Positions 1 to 8,617 of a DNA stretch of 34,844 bases are shown one piece after another. The DNA comes from an uncultured Clostridia bacterium (lineage in GTDB: Bacteria > Bacillota > Clostridia > UBA1381). How positions within the stretch are numbered: position 1 is the stretch's first letter; every line of letters begins with the position of its first letter. The stretch is taken from the NCBI GenBank assembly GCA_934462945.1, contig CAKSJF010000015.1:1-34844 (forward strand), read 5' to 3'. Both the position numbers and the translations under genes were made by a program. The notes under the pieces were generated by a model. The model saw nothing but the letters and a program-made list of their open reading frames with translations. It was not told where the DNA came from and ran no database searches.

Positions 1-121
1 GCAAAGGGTAGCGAAGCGGCAGCGCGGCAATGAATGACCGTCCGGGGGACGGTCAGAACCGCGGTGTGACCGAGCCGTAGCGAGAAGCTGTCACCGTCAG
101 GTGACTGAGGGATTGTCTCGT
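1..121. repeat. GC-rich hairpin-forming intergenic repeat, cut by window edge
   Basis: This stretch is clearly richer in G and C than the flanking genes and has no convincing coding frame. It holds two perfect inverted repeats: GACCGTCC (36-43) with GGACGGTC (47-54), and GTCACC (90-95) with GGTGAC (100-105). It runs to within a base of the permease stop codon. The reverse-strand wording (ACGAGACAATCCCTCAGTCA) resembles dispersed intergenic repeats I recall from gut Clostridia genomes; that likeness is from memory and untested. It could also serve as a 3' processing or termination structure for the permease transcript. The left end lies outside the window. Confidence 0.5.
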
Positions 122-997
122 TTACCCCTTTACTGCTCCGATCATAACGCCCTTTACAAAGAATTTCTGAATAAAGGGATAAATGATGATCATGGGCAGA
201 ATTGAGATCATAATGGTTGCGTAAATCGTTGTTTCACGCGATGTAACGGTATAGTCAATCGTTCCCAGCTCACTGTTATTTGCCGTCATTTCTACTACAA
301 ATTTTTTCAACAGCACTTGCAGAGGAATCTTATTCGGGTCTTTTAAGATAATCATTGCCCAGAGATAGGAATTCCAGCGTACCACGAAGTAGTAAAGCGC
401 AATGGTTACTAAAGACGCTGTGGAAAGCGGCAGGTAGACATCCCAGAGAATCTGGAAGTCGGACGCGCCGTCCAGCTTTGCCGCCTCCTCCATCGAATCC
501 GGAATGGACTCGAAAAAGGTTCTCATCAAAATCACATAGTAGGTCTGCACTGCACCCAAAATCAAGATACCCAGCCGTTTATCCAAAAGGTTTAAATTTC
601 TCAGACACAGATACGTCGGCATCATGCCCGGATTAAACCACATGCTGACCAGAATAAAATAGGTAATGATCTTTCTTCCGCGCAGTCTTGTTTTAGAAAG
701 CGCATATGCGCCCAGGGTCGTCAGTGCGACATTAATAAATGTTCCGACCACCGCATAGAAAACAGTGTTTCCGTATGCCGTCCAGATATTTTTCATCTTA
801 AACAGCTGTGTGTATGCGTCCAGGCAGAAATCCTTGATCCACCAGGTTACCTCGCCGTTTGTTACCGCAATACCGCGGCTTAAGGACGCAATCAGAACAT
901 ACCAAAGCGGATAAAGCGTTACAAACACGATCAATAGCATTAATAGAATGTTGGCAATGTCAAACACCCATTCGCCAACGCTTTTTTTAATTTTCAT
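122..997 (-). CDS. Carbohydrate ABC transporter permease, LplC/YtcP-like (CUT1 inner-membrane subunit)
   Basis: Six-segment inner-membrane permease of 291 residues. The family forms the translocation pore of CUT1 ABC importers for oligosaccharides, pairing with a second permease, a lipoprotein binding protein and a shared ATPase. The EAA loop that contacts the ATPase is visible (EEAAKLDGASDFQI, about residues 168-181), followed by the usual P-L stretch. The N-terminus has a short cytoplasmic segment, then a hydrophobic helix. A run of Gs (opposite 1005-1010) lies 7 bases before the ATG. The partner permease gene is immediately upstream (14-bp gap), so they are co-transcribed. No ATPase gene is present, as is usual when a shared MsmX-type ATPase is used. 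The substrate cannot be told from the sequence. Confidence 0.9.
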   Translation of the reverse strand: MKIKKSVGEWVFDIANILLMLLIVFVTLYPLWYVLIASLSRGIAVTNGEVTWWIKDFCLDAYTQLFKMKNIWTAYGNTVFYAVVGTFINVALTTLGAYALSKTRLRGRKIITYFILVSMWFNPGMMPTYLCLRNLNLLDKRLGILILGAVQTYYVILMRTFFESIPDSMEEAAKLDGASDFQILWDVYLPLSTASLVTIALYYFVVRWNSYLWAMIILKDPNKIPLQVLLKKFVVEMTANNSELGTIDYTVTSRETTIYATIMISILPMIIIYPFIQKFFVKGVMIGAVKG

Positions 998-1011
998 TCC
1001 AATTCCCCCCT

Positions 1012-1965
1012 TTACACGATTCCGATGTCGCTGATCTTTTTCGAGATAAAGTTGGAAACTGCAACCAAGATCAAAGCAATCACACCGTTTAACAAATCTA
1101 CCGCCGTTGCATAGGAATAATTGTTATCCACAAGACCGGTACGGTATACAAAGGTGGAAATGACATCACCTGTTTCATAAGTGATCGGCTGATATAACAA
1201 CAGGATTGAATCCGCACCAACCGTCAACAGGCTTCCCATCCGGATAATCAGCATGATTGCAACTGTCGGCATAATGCACGGCAGGGTAATACTGATCATC
1301 TTTTTCCATCTTCCTGCACCGTCAATCGAGGCTGCCTCATATAGTTCTGCGTCAATCGAACAGAGTGCAGAGGAATAAATAATCGTTCCAAAGCCGATTC
1401 CCTGCCAACCGCCCATGATGACGATGATGCTTCGGAAATATTCCGGCTTGGTCAAAAAATAGATTCTCTCCATTCCCATCTTTTCCAGCATGACATTGAC
1501 AATGCCGGCTGTCGGGGATAAAAAGCTTACAACTAATCCTGCCACAACCACTGTGGAAATAAAGTACGGGAGGTAAGAAATTGTTTGTACCGCCGTTTTG
1601 AATACTTTATTTTTCAGCTCATTCATTAAAAGCGCTAAAATTACCGTTGCCGGAAATGTAAAGAGCATCGAATAAAAGCTGATTAAAAATGTGTTCCGGA
1701 TTGTCCGGACTGCATAGGGGCTTGCAAAGAAATTTCTGAAATGCTTGAGTCCCACCCACGGACTTTTCCATATTCCGACAAACGGTTTGTAATCCCGGAA
1801 TGCAATCTGGATTCCGTACATCGGATAATAGAAAAAGAATATGTAGTAAAGTAAAAACGGTATCAGCATAATGTATAGCTGCTTATCCCGAAGCAGATCC
1901 CGTTTCAGCAATCTGTTTCGTTCCTTTCTTAGGCTCTGCTGCATGAGCGTTCGGTCATTTTTCAT
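1012..1965 (-). CDS. Carbohydrate ABC transporter permease, LplB/YtcP-partner type
   Basis: Second CUT1 permease, 317 residues, first gene of the minus-strand transport operon. It begins with a charged cytoplasmic stretch rich in Lys and Arg, then hydrophobic helices starting with the LYIMLIPFLLYYIFFFYYPM region. The EAA loop reads YEAASIDGAGRWKKMISITL. A longer frame opens 54 bases upstream, but the ATG at 1965 is preferred: a perfect AAGGAGG (opposite 1973-1979) lies 7 bases before it, and the longer N-terminus has no family support. LplB-like permeases carry oligosaccharides or uronates; the actual substrate is unknown. The regulator gene next door is divergent, a usual layout for such loci. 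Confidence 0.9.
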   Translation of the reverse strand: MKNDRTLMQQSLRKERNRLLKRDLLRDKQLYIMLIPFLLYYIFFFYYPMYGIQIAFRDYKPFVGIWKSPWVGLKHFRNFFASPYAVRTIRNTFLISFYSMLFTFPATVILALLMNELKNKVFKTAVQTISYLPYFISTVVVAGLVVSFLSPTAGIVNVMLEKMGMERIYFLTKPEYFRSIIVIMGGWQGIGFGTIIYSSALCSIDAELYEAASIDGAGRWKKMISITLPCIMPTVAIMLIIRMGSLLTVGADSILLLYQPITYETGDVISTFVYRTGLVDNNYSYATAVDLLNGVIALILVAVSNFISKKISDIGIV

Positions 1966-1989
1966 AAAGCCTACCTCCTTACAAGAACA

Positions 1990-2019
1990 ATCATAGCACA
2001 CTTTATACAGGAAAATCAA
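1990..2019 (-). promoter_or_regulatory. Sigma-A-type promoter for the ABC permease operon
   Basis: Read on the minus strand there is a -35 TTGATT (2014-2019) and a -10 TATGAT (1990-1995) with an 18-bp spacer. The -10 ends about 10 bases before the AAGGAGG site, so the 5' untranslated region would be very short. The match is moderate, which fits a promoter needing an activator such as the adjacent AraC-family protein. Confidence 0.5.
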
Positions 2020-2114
2020 GAAACAATATTTGATTTTAGACGCTATTTTTTGAGATTCTTGTGGAATTTGCTAAATTTTCATGTCAAATATCAAAAAATG
2101 ATAGCAAAGTTGGA

Positions 2115-2143
2115 TTGATTTTTCATTCTAAAAATGATATAAT
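2115..2143 (+). promoter_or_regulatory. Sigma-A-type promoter for the AraC-family regulator
   Basis: TTGATT (2115-2120), 17-bp spacer and TATAAT (2138-2143), ending 28 bases before the GTG start at 2172. It faces away from the permease promoter. The roughly 100 bp between the two promoters would hold the operators of the locus. Confidence 0.65.
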
Positions 2144-2171
2144 GAGAATATGATATTTGGAGGTGCTTTTT

Positions 2172-4361
2172 GTGTCTTATTTTAAAAAGCTTTTAAGAAA
2201 CAATTTAATTGTCTGTCTGGGGTACACGCTGATCTTTGCAATTATTACCTATGCCTTTACACTTCGGATTGTCCGGACAGAATTTAACAGCACTTCGCAG
2301 GCAATGCTTTCGCAGACTGCCGGGTATGTGGATAGCTGTATCGCAAAATCAATGGATACGCTCACGATGATCAAAAAAAGTAACTATGTGATGGACTATG
2401 CAAATGAGCATGCGCCGGATTATTATAACCGTACCTTTGTGCAAAGTTTTCTACATTCCTCGATTGCTCTTCCCTCGCGTGAGGCGATTGTTGCGGTGCA
2501 GCATGAGGACGATCCCAGTATGATCTGTTCCAATTCCTCTATGAACAGCTCCTATTTTGCAAAATCCGTCGGCATTACCGACCAGGAATTTAAAAATCTG
2601 AAGGCTTTAGCCTATGCAGGCAGTGATTCTTCTATACAATATATTGTGTCAAGTGATTACCATAACAGCATTCTGACCATGATAAACTGTGCCAAGGATG
2701 GGTTTATCAATCCGCTTTACACCATTATCTCCATTCCGCTCGCCGATCTTCTGACAGTTTCGGACATGCAGTTTGTGATGATGGCGGACAATACGCTCCT
2801 TTATGCGTCCTCCTCCACCCCGGACGAGCTGGTGCAGGCGCTTTTGAATCACGAAAAAATCAGACGTCAGAATGTTTTTGAAAAGGAGTCACGCGCGGCA
2901 GGATTTTTAGGAACGCTTCATTATTATTATATCATTCCGCAGAAATCTTATCATGCACAGCTGACCGGGCGGTTTATTCTTTTGTTTGTCACGCTGATCG
3001 GCTGTCTGACTTTAGGACTTTTTGTGATGTATTCGCTGACCCGGAAAAGCTATGCGCCGATTGAAAACCTTTTAAATGCAATCGACAACCGCCGGCTTTC
3101 TAAGGATCAGAACGAGTTTGACTATATCAAAAACAAACTTACCTCGCTGACGCAAAGCAACACCGAGCTGACCGCCATGCTGACAGAATACAAAACACCG
3201 CTGGAAAAAACAATTTTAAAAGATATGCTCTACGGCATCCTGCCGGAGGAAAACATGCACACCCAGCTCCGGAAATATGGAACTTATATTGCAGAAAGAA
3301 CCTATGTCACCGCATTGGTGGAATATACCGACTATGAGGAGCTTTCGCACCAGTCGGAAAGTCTGATTGTGTTAAAAGAAACAGTGGATGCAACCTTTTC
3401 GGAGCATTTTTCCGGGTACGCATTTTTCCGGATTTTAGATCTGGACGCGCGCCGGCATGCTTTAATTGCCGCAATCAGCAGCTATGAGAGATTCAAACGC
3501 GATCTCCACCGTTTCCTGCTCCAGTTCGGAAACGATACTGGAATCAATCTGTTCGCATCGGTCGGAACAGCTGTGGAAGGATTGGCACATATAGATGAAT
3601 CCTTTTCTGCCGCCCTGAATCTTTCGGAAAATCACGTCTACGGCATGCAGTATTCTATGCTCTGCACACCAGAAGATCTGAAAAATCTGCAAGGAAACAG
3701 CCTTTACTATCCGTTTGATGTAGAGGCGTCTATCATTGAGGCGGTGGTAAACGGAAACACGCAGGCGCTTTCCAATGCGGTTTACAGCTTAGTGGCAACA
3801 AACTTTTTCCACAAGCCGTTTTCCGAGGAACAGTTTTCGCAGTTTATCTTTATGTTCACCTCAACCCTGAACCGTATCTTCTCCGCGCTTTCTAAAAAGG
3901 CAAGCGATTTCTTTCCGGAGGATATGATTCTTTATCTGGAATTAAAATCCTGCACCAAACCGCAGGAGCTTTTAGATAAAATGAATGCGCTGCTATCCGA
4001 AATCACAAAAACTGTCCGCTCCCAGCAGGCAGGCATGGATCAGCGCAACAAGGAAACCATGACAACCTATATTGACGAGCATTATACCAGTGATATTTCA
4101 CTTCTGGATCTTGCAGAGCATATGAACTTCTCCATTGAACATACCAGCCGTCTGTTTAAACAGTTAGTGGGGCAGAATTTTAAGGACTACCTCATGCACT
4201 ACCGCTTCCAGAAAGCAAAGGAAATGCTTGATCAGAACCCGAATCTGAAAATCAAGGATGTTGCACTTGCTGTCGGCTGTAACTCCACCGCCGCCCTCTC
4301 CCGCAGCTTTATGAAATATGCCGGGATGTCGGCAGGGGATTATTTGAAACAAAAACGCTAA
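2172..4361 (+). CDS. Membrane-anchored AraC-family transcriptional regulator with extracellular sensor
   Basis: A 729-residue one-component regulator. A first membrane helix lies near residues 9-30, an extracytoplasmic region of about 230 residues follows, and a second helix sits near 266-288 (LLFVTLIGCLTLGLFVMYSL). A cytoplasmic linker leads to a C-terminal AraC double helix-turn-helix over the last hundred residues; DISLLDLAEHMNFS and the IKDVALAVGCNSTAALSR segment mark the two HTH units. Such proteins sit beside CUT1 sugar operons in Firmicutes and probably sense an extracellular ligand or the loaded binding protein. A TTG 15 bases upstream is in frame, but it lies inside the GGAGGTG ribosome site (2159-2165), so the GTG at 2172 is chosen. 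Divergence from the permease operon suggests it is the target. Ligand unknown. Confidence 0.88.
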   Translation: MSYFKKLLRNNLIVCLGYTLIFAIITYAFTLRIVRTEFNSTSQAMLSQTAGYVDSCIAKSMDTLTMIKKSNYVMDYANEHAPDYYNRTFVQSFLHSSIALPSREAIVAVQHEDDPSMICSNSSMNSSYFAKSVGITDQEFKNLKALAYAGSDSSIQYIVSSDYHNSILTMINCAKDGFINPLYTIISIPLADLLTVSDMQFVMMADNTLLYASSSTPDELVQALLNHEKIRRQNVFEKESRAAGFLGTLHYYYIIPQKSYHAQLTGRFILLFVTLIGCLTLGLFVMYSLTRKSYAPIENLLNAIDNRRLSKDQNEFDYIKNKLTSLTQSNTELTAMLTEYKTPLEKTILKDMLYGILPEENMHTQLRKYGTYIAERTYVTALVEYTDYEELSHQSESLIVLKETVDATFSEHFSGYAFFRILDLDARRHALIAAISSYERFKRDLHRFLLQFGNDTGINLFASVGTAVEGLAHIDESFSAALNLSENHVYGMQYSMLCTPEDLKNLQGNSLYYPFDVEASIIEAVVNGNTQALSNAVYSLVATNFFHKPFSEEQFSQFIFMFTSTLNRIFSALSKKASDFFPEDMILYLELKSCTKPQELLDKMNALLSEITKTVRSQQAGMDQRNKETMTTYIDEHYTSDISLLDLAEHMNFSIEHTSRLFKQLVGQNFKDYLMHYRFQKAKEMLDQNPNLKIKDVALAVGCNSTAALSRSFMKYAGMSAGDYLKQKR

Positions 4362-4368
4362 AAAAATT

Positions 4369-4400
4369 GCTTTCGGAGAAAATTCCGAAAGCATTTTTTT
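4369..4400. terminator. Bidirectional intrinsic terminator
   Basis: GCTTTCGGA (4369-4377) pairs perfectly with TCCGAAAGC (4384-4392). A T-run follows and an A-run precedes the stem, so it can stop transcription both of the AraC-family gene and of the convergent operon ending with dtd. The T-run overlaps the dtd stop codon. Confidence 0.9.
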
Positions 4401-4845
4401 AGAAAAGTTTTTTGCTGTCCAGTAATAAGGTAACCGGTCCGTCGTTTAGCAGTTCCACCTGCATATCCGCTCCAAAGCTTCCATGCTCGGTATTGATGCC
4501 TTTTTGTTTGCAATATCCGATCATATATTCATAGAGCCGGTTTGCATGCTCCGGCTTGCCTGCCTGGTCAAAGCTTGGACGTCTGCCCCTCCGGCAGTCT
4601 CCGAACAGGGTAAACTGTGAAACAATCAACACCGAACCGCCAACAGCCGAAACATCTAAATTCATTTTTTCATTTTCCTCAAAAATCCGCAGTCCGCAGA
4701 TTTTATCGGCAAGATATTCTGCATCCTTTTCGGTGTCCTCGTCCGACACTCCCAAAAATACTAAAAGTCCTTCGTCAATTTTTCCGATTGTCTCATGCTC
4801 CACCGTCACACTTGCATGACGGACACGCTGTACCACTGCTCTCAT
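4399..4845 (-). CDS. dtd: D-aminoacyl-tRNA deacylase
   Basis: Dtd, 148 residues, the usual length. It hydrolyses D-amino acids (and glycine from tRNA-Ala) off mischarged tRNA in the cytoplasm, protecting translation. It begins MRAVVQRVRHASVTV, the conserved N-terminus, and carries both active-site signatures: SQFTLFGD in the middle and NDGPVT near the C-terminus, the Gly-Pro motif that confers chirality selection. An in-frame opening 36 bases upstream is rejected because GGAGGAA (opposite 4851-4857) directly precedes the ATG at 4845. The start overlaps the stop of the ABC-F gene by four bases (ATGA), so the two are translationally coupled. It is the last gene of the unit and ends in the terminator. 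Confidence 0.97.
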   Translation of the reverse strand: MRAVVQRVRHASVTVEHETIGKIDEGLLVFLGVSDEDTEKDAEYLADKICGLRIFEENEKMNLDVSAVGGSVLIVSQFTLFGDCRRGRRPSFDQAGKPEHANRLYEYMIGYCKQKGINTEHGSFGADMQVELLNDGPVTLLLDSKKLF

Positions 4846-6737
4846 TCGTATTCCTCCAATTCCTGGTGTGTTTTTTCCCACACCTCATAGAACGTTTCCA
4901 ATTCCTCTGTTTTTTTTGCCAACGTCTCTGAAAGCTCGGAAATTTTTACATAATCCAGCGCAAGCTCCGGCTTTTCCATTTCAGCATTCAAGCCCTCAAT
5001 TTCTGCCTCTGTTTTCTCAATCTGCTCCTCCGTCCGGGTAAGCTTGTTTTCAAGCTTTCTCTTTTCGGATGCAAGCCGCTTTTGCTCGCGGTAATCAAGT
5101 CCTTTTTCCGGCTTTTCCTCCGTCTGCTTTGTAATCCGGATTTTTTTCAGATAATCATCATAGTTACCGTCAAAAATCTGTACCCCGTCTGGGGTCAACT
5201 GAATAATCCGCGTTGCAAGGCGGTTCATGAAATAACGGTCGTGCGAGACTGCCAGGAGCGTTCCATCATATTCTGAAAGCGCTTTTTCCAGCGCCTCCCG
5301 GGAATTTAAATCCAGATGGTTTGTCGGCTCGTCCAAAAGGAGAAAATTGACCTCCTTTAAAATCAGCTTTACCAGTTCCACTCTCGCCCGCTCACCGCCG
5401 GACAGCTTTTTGATTTCCTTATATACATCCTCACCGCGGAACAAAAATGCCGCCAAAGCATTTCGGATCTGCGTTTGGGTCATTTTGGGGTATTCATCCC
5501 AAACCTCGTCTAAAATCGTCTTTTCGGTGTGCAGATGTTCCTGAATCTGATCGTAATAGCCTAAATAGGTGTTTGCGCCGATTTTCACAGATCCCTCATC
5601 CACCGGCAGCTCCCCTAAAATCATTTTTAACAGTGTGGTTTTTCCGCAGCCGTTTGCGCCAACCAAAAAGATTTTTTCGCCCTTTACAATATGCAGATCA
5701 ACATTTTGAAAAAGCGGTTTCCGGTCAAAGCTTTTCCCTAAATGCTCGGTGATTAAAACATCCTGACCGCCTCCGGGAAATGCCTGAAAATGAAATGCCG
5801 TCTCCTCCGGTTCTTCGTCCGGCTCAACCAATTCTGCCTTTAAGCGGTCGATCACCTTTAACTTGCTTTCCGCCGTTTTGATATTCTTTTCCCGATTCCA
5901 CCGCCGCTGCTGCTCCACAATCCCCTCAAGCCGGGAAATTTCCTGCTTGGTTTTCTCGTATTTCCGCTCCGCGGTCAGTTCTTCAATTTCACGCTGTTTG
6001 ACATATGCGCTGTAATTTCCGTTCATCGAATAGAAATGCTTTGATTTTAACTCAAAGGTTTTATTCGTAACGCGGTCTAAAAAATATCGGTCATGCGAAA
6101 CAATCAGAAATGCGCCGCGGTAATTCGACAAAAATTCCTCCAGCCATTCAATCGACGCGATGTCTAAATGGTTGGTCGGCTCGTCTAAAAAGAGTAAATT
6201 TGCATCCGATAAAAGAATCTTTCCCAGGGAAATTCTTGTTTTCTGTCCTCCCGACAGAACGCTGACCGGCTTTTTGAAATCCTCCTCGGAAAATCCCAGT
6301 CCGATCAGAGATGCACGCACAAGGCTTTGATAATGGAATCCGTCTCTTTGCGCAAACCGTTCGGAAAGGCGGTTCTGCCGCTCGGTCAGAGCGTTTAAAT
6401 CTCCGCGCCCCTCCTCAATATCCCAGCGGATTTCCTCTAATTCCTGTTCCATCCGCACCACATCATCATAAACGGACAGCGTTTCCTCCCAGACTGTTTT
6501 TTCGGAATCGTTACAGGCATACTGATCTAAATACCCGATTTTCACTTCCCGGTTTTTAAAGATTTCCCCAGACTCATACGGCATTTCACCTAATAAAATT
6601 TTAATCAGGGTTGACTTTCCTGCGCCGTTTGCGCCGACAAAGCCGATTTTATCATGATCGTCCACCGAAAAGCTCACACCGTCAAACAGCGTTTCATCGG
6701 CAAACATTTTCTTTAAATTGTGTACGTTTAATAACAT
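4842..6737 (-). CDS. ABC-F family ATPase (YdiF/Uup-like), two ABC domains
   Basis: 631-residue soluble protein with two ATP-binding cassettes and no membrane segments, so not a transporter. Cassette 1: Walker A GANGAGKST (about residue 35), signature LSGGQKTRISLGK, Walker B LLFLDEPTNHLD. Cassette 2: GANGCGKTT (about residue 358), LSGGERARVELVK, LLLDEPTNHLD. The linker between them (about residues 240-320, rich in Lys, Arg and Glu) is the P-site tRNA interaction motif of the family. A C-terminal charged coiled coil starts near residue 545. ABC-F proteins bind the ribosomal E site and resolve stalled or antibiotic-bound ribosomes. The extra C-terminal domain points to YdiF/Uup rather than EttA. 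Only one base separates it from the wall hydrolase gene upstream. A resistance role cannot be inferred. Confidence 0.93.
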   Translation of the reverse strand: MLLNVHNLKKMFADETLFDGVSFSVDDHDKIGFVGANGAGKSTLIKILLGEMPYESGEIFKNREVKIGYLDQYACNDSEKTVWEETLSVYDDVVRMEQELEEIRWDIEEGRGDLNALTERQNRLSERFAQRDGFHYQSLVRASLIGLGFSEEDFKKPVSVLSGGQKTRISLGKILLSDANLLFLDEPTNHLDIASIEWLEEFLSNYRGAFLIVSHDRYFLDRVTNKTFELKSKHFYSMNGNYSAYVKQREIEELTAERKYEKTKQEISRLEGIVEQQRRWNREKNIKTAESKLKVIDRLKAELVEPDEEPEETAFHFQAFPGGGQDVLITEHLGKSFDRKPLFQNVDLHIVKGEKIFLVGANGCGKTTLLKMILGELPVDEGSVKIGANTYLGYYDQIQEHLHTEKTILDEVWDEYPKMTQTQIRNALAAFLFRGEDVYKEIKKLSGGERARVELVKLILKEVNFLLLDEPTNHLDLNSREALEKALSEYDGTLLAVSHDRYFMNRLATRIIQLTPDGVQIFDGNYDDYLKKIRITKQTEEKPEKGLDYREQKRLASEKRKLENKLTRTEEQIEKTEAEIEGLNAEMEKPELALDYVKISELSETLAKKTEELETFYEVWEKTHQELEEYE

Positions 6738-6738
6738 C

Positions 6739-7854
6739 TCACTGCTCCATCATCGGTTCTACATAATTGTGCAGAATACTGTAACCGTAGTATAAATCCG
6801 GACACCATCTGCCGCCTAAATCCTCCAAGTTCCGGATACTGCCTGCCCATGCCATCTTGCTGACAGAATAGTACCGTCCGTGCGGCTCGCCCACCGGGGT
6901 AAGACCCACATAGGCACACATATGATTAAAATGCCCCCGCACACCGTCCTCCTGGGTTGCAAAGGTTTCATGGTCGTAGGTTTCATCTCCTGTTGCACCT
7001 GCAACCTTGATACCGGCAAAATTATTCTGCTCCGGCAGCACTGCGCCGCCGTAACGACCGAATCCGGTTTCCTTTGCCGCCTGCGCGTACAAAAGCTCCG
7101 GACGGATGCCGGTAATTTCTCCGTATTTCCAGTAAAGCTCTGCCGCGTCGATAAAGAGCTGTGCCGCATTGTTTTTCTCTGCCCATTGCCGTGCCTGCTC
7201 CACGCTGACCTGCGCCGCGCCAAGCATCGGCGTTTCGGACGGAATGACACCCAGATTCAGACGTTCGCCCTTTTTCGCCTGCATCACGCGGTAAATAAGC
7301 GAGCATGCCTCTGCGCGCGTCAGCTTGGATTTCGGATCAAGCTTTTGATTGCTGCCCAGCATGTAGCCGCGCTCTACCGCAATACACAAAAGCTTTTTAT
7401 AGTCCGGATCAACGCTTTTCACATCGGAAAAGTTTTCATCTAAAATATTCCGGTTTCGGATGTTCCCCTCGGTCAGTCCGGAGCATAGCACTAATTCTGC
7501 GCAAAATTCCTCACGAGTCACCGCCTCCTGCGGACGGAACACCGGATCTTTTTTCTTCATATAGTTTTGAAAGACCGCGATATACGGAGCAGACCAGCGT
7601 TCCTGCCAGATGTCTGCAAACTGAGTTGTCCGGTTATCCTCCGAAACAGAATCCGGCATAAAGGTGGAAACAAACAGCGTTGCAGTCTGTTCCCGGGTGA
7701 GAGTACCGCCCAGGTTTAAGTCACCGTCCTCCATGCCGTGCAGAATATCATTTTTTACACAATAATCCACTGCCGTTTTCGCCCATTCATAATCCGCATG
7801 AACCACCGTCTGGAGCATGCCAAATATCAGACATAAAATCACCGCTTTTTTCAT
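6739..7854 (-). CDS. Secreted SLH-domain protein with C-terminal glucosaminidase (GH73-like) domain
   Basis: 371 residues. It opens with a signal peptide (MKKAVILCLIFGMLQTVVHA, cleaved after VHA). Three S-layer homology modules follow (about residues 21-65, 80-125 and 145-190; each ends in a variant of LTREQ / VTREEF / LTRAEA). SLH triplets bind pyruvylated secondary wall polymers. The C-terminal part (about 235-371) matches the mannosyl-glycoprotein endo-beta-N-acetylglucosaminidase fold: AQAAKETGFGRYG with Glu262 as the likely catalytic acid, then NNFAGIK. It should cut the glycan strands of peptidoglycan while tethered to the wall. A longer frame adds 30 residues, but the ATG at 7854 has GGAGGAAAG before it and begins the signal peptide. 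Likely roles are wall turnover or daughter-cell separation. Confidence 0.9.
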   Translation of the reverse strand: MKKAVILCLIFGMLQTVVHADYEWAKTAVDYCVKNDILHGMEDGDLNLGGTLTREQTATLFVSTFMPDSVSEDNRTTQFADIWQERWSAPYIAVFQNYMKKKDPVFRPQEAVTREEFCAELVLCSGLTEGNIRNRNILDENFSDVKSVDPDYKKLLCIAVERGYMLGSNQKLDPKSKLTRAEACSLIYRVMQAKKGERLNLGVIPSETPMLGAAQVSVEQARQWAEKNNAAQLFIDAAELYWKYGEITGIRPELLYAQAAKETGFGRYGGAVLPEQNNFAGIKVAGATGDETYDHETFATQEDGVRGHFNHMCAYVGLTPVGEPHGRYYSVSKMAWAGSIRNLEDLGGRWCPDLYYGYSILHNYVEPMMEQ

Positions 7855-7877
7855 CTGCTTTCCTCCATTTCTATTGC

Positions 7878-8246
7878 TTATATATTTCTCAAAATTCCGA
7901 ACACAACCGCGCCGGCAATAAATAAAATTCCAATCCATCGGCAAACCGGGTAAAGCGTTTTTTCGCCGGTTTTAAGATAGCGCCAAAGCTGTGCCGCAAA
8001 AGCAGACAGCAAAAAAGGCAGACTAAGGAGCATAAACGGGTTTTCCTGAAATGCCGTTTGAAAATCCAGTCTGCCAAGCGCAAGAAACATTCTCGTAATT
8101 CCGCAGGCAGGACAAAGTCTGCCTGTCTGCAAACGAAACAGGCAGGGGATGCCGCGCCCGGTTTTCTGTACAATCACTGCATACAGAAGTCCGGCAGCAA
8201 GCAAGAAAATCCCCCGCCTGATCACCCTTTTGATTCGCTCCGGCAT
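7878..8246 (-). CDS. DUF2752 family membrane protein
   Basis: 122 residues, about three membrane helices. The DUF2752 hallmark LCPACGITRMF is near residues 44-54: a CPxCGxTR motif between hydrophobic segments. The function of the family is unknown; the paired cysteines could bind metal or cycle redox, but that is inference. A basic N-terminus (MPERIKRVIRRG) precedes the first helix, consistent with a cytoplasmic N-terminus. The gene begins one base after the stop of the DUF4234 gene, so they are certainly one transcript; the wall hydrolase gene follows 23 bases on. In Firmicutes DUF2752 genes often sit next to DUF4234/TM2-like genes, as here. Confidence 0.85.
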   Translation of the reverse strand: MPERIKRVIRRGIFLLAAGLLYAVIVQKTGRGIPCLFRLQTGRLCPACGITRMFLALGRLDFQTAFQENPFMLLSLPFLLSAFAAQLWRYLKTGEKTLYPVCRWIGILFIAGAVVFGILRNI

Positions 8247-8247
8247 C

Positions 8248-8592
8248 TTACTGTGCCATCTTGTTCAGCTCATCCTGCATCAGGGCATTTGCCACGATGC
8301 CAAAGCCAAACAGCCAGAGAATTAAGTACACAAGTCCGTTGCCCTTTGCCGGCAGTCCTCTTGCCGCCTTGGCATTGTCCAGACGTTCGCCCATTTTGTA
8401 TGCCCAGTAAAGTCCGTAGATATTACAGGTTACAATGGTTAAAACCAAAGCCATACCGCCGCTTGTTGCGCCTGTCTCACCGCTGATGGTATTTGCGTCG
8501 TCCGTTAAGCAGACAAACCAGTAAAGTCCGTAAATACCGCAGGTTACAATCGACAGAATAATTGCCGTTACAATTTCTCGTCTTTGAATCAT
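8248..8592 (-). CDS. DUF4234 family small membrane protein
   Basis: 114 residues with an internal repeat: SIVTCGIYGLYW near the start and TIVTCNIYGLYW about 50 residues later, each part of a membrane helix, as expected for DUF4234. A third hydrophobic segment (LVYLILWLFGFGIVANALM) is near the C-terminus. Function unknown. The ATG at 8592 is chosen over an upstream opening (8646) because that frame runs back through the promoter; a GGGTGG ribosome site sits before 8592. It is the first gene of the five-gene unit ending in dtd and lies directly behind the best promoter of the window. Confidence 0.85.
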   Translation of the reverse strand: MIQRREIVTAIILSIVTCGIYGLYWFVCLTDDANTISGETGATSGGMALVLTIVTCNIYGLYWAYKMGERLDNAKAARGLPAKGNGLVYLILWLFGFGIVANALMQDELNKMAQ

Positions 8593-8617
8593 ATCTTTAC
8601 ACCACCCTTTTCTATAT

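Noticed and set aside
6880..7443. Plus-strand 187-codon frame across the SLH protein gene
   Set aside because: Antisense shadow of the SLH/glucosaminidase gene, Cys/His/Arg-rich with no domain or ribosome site.
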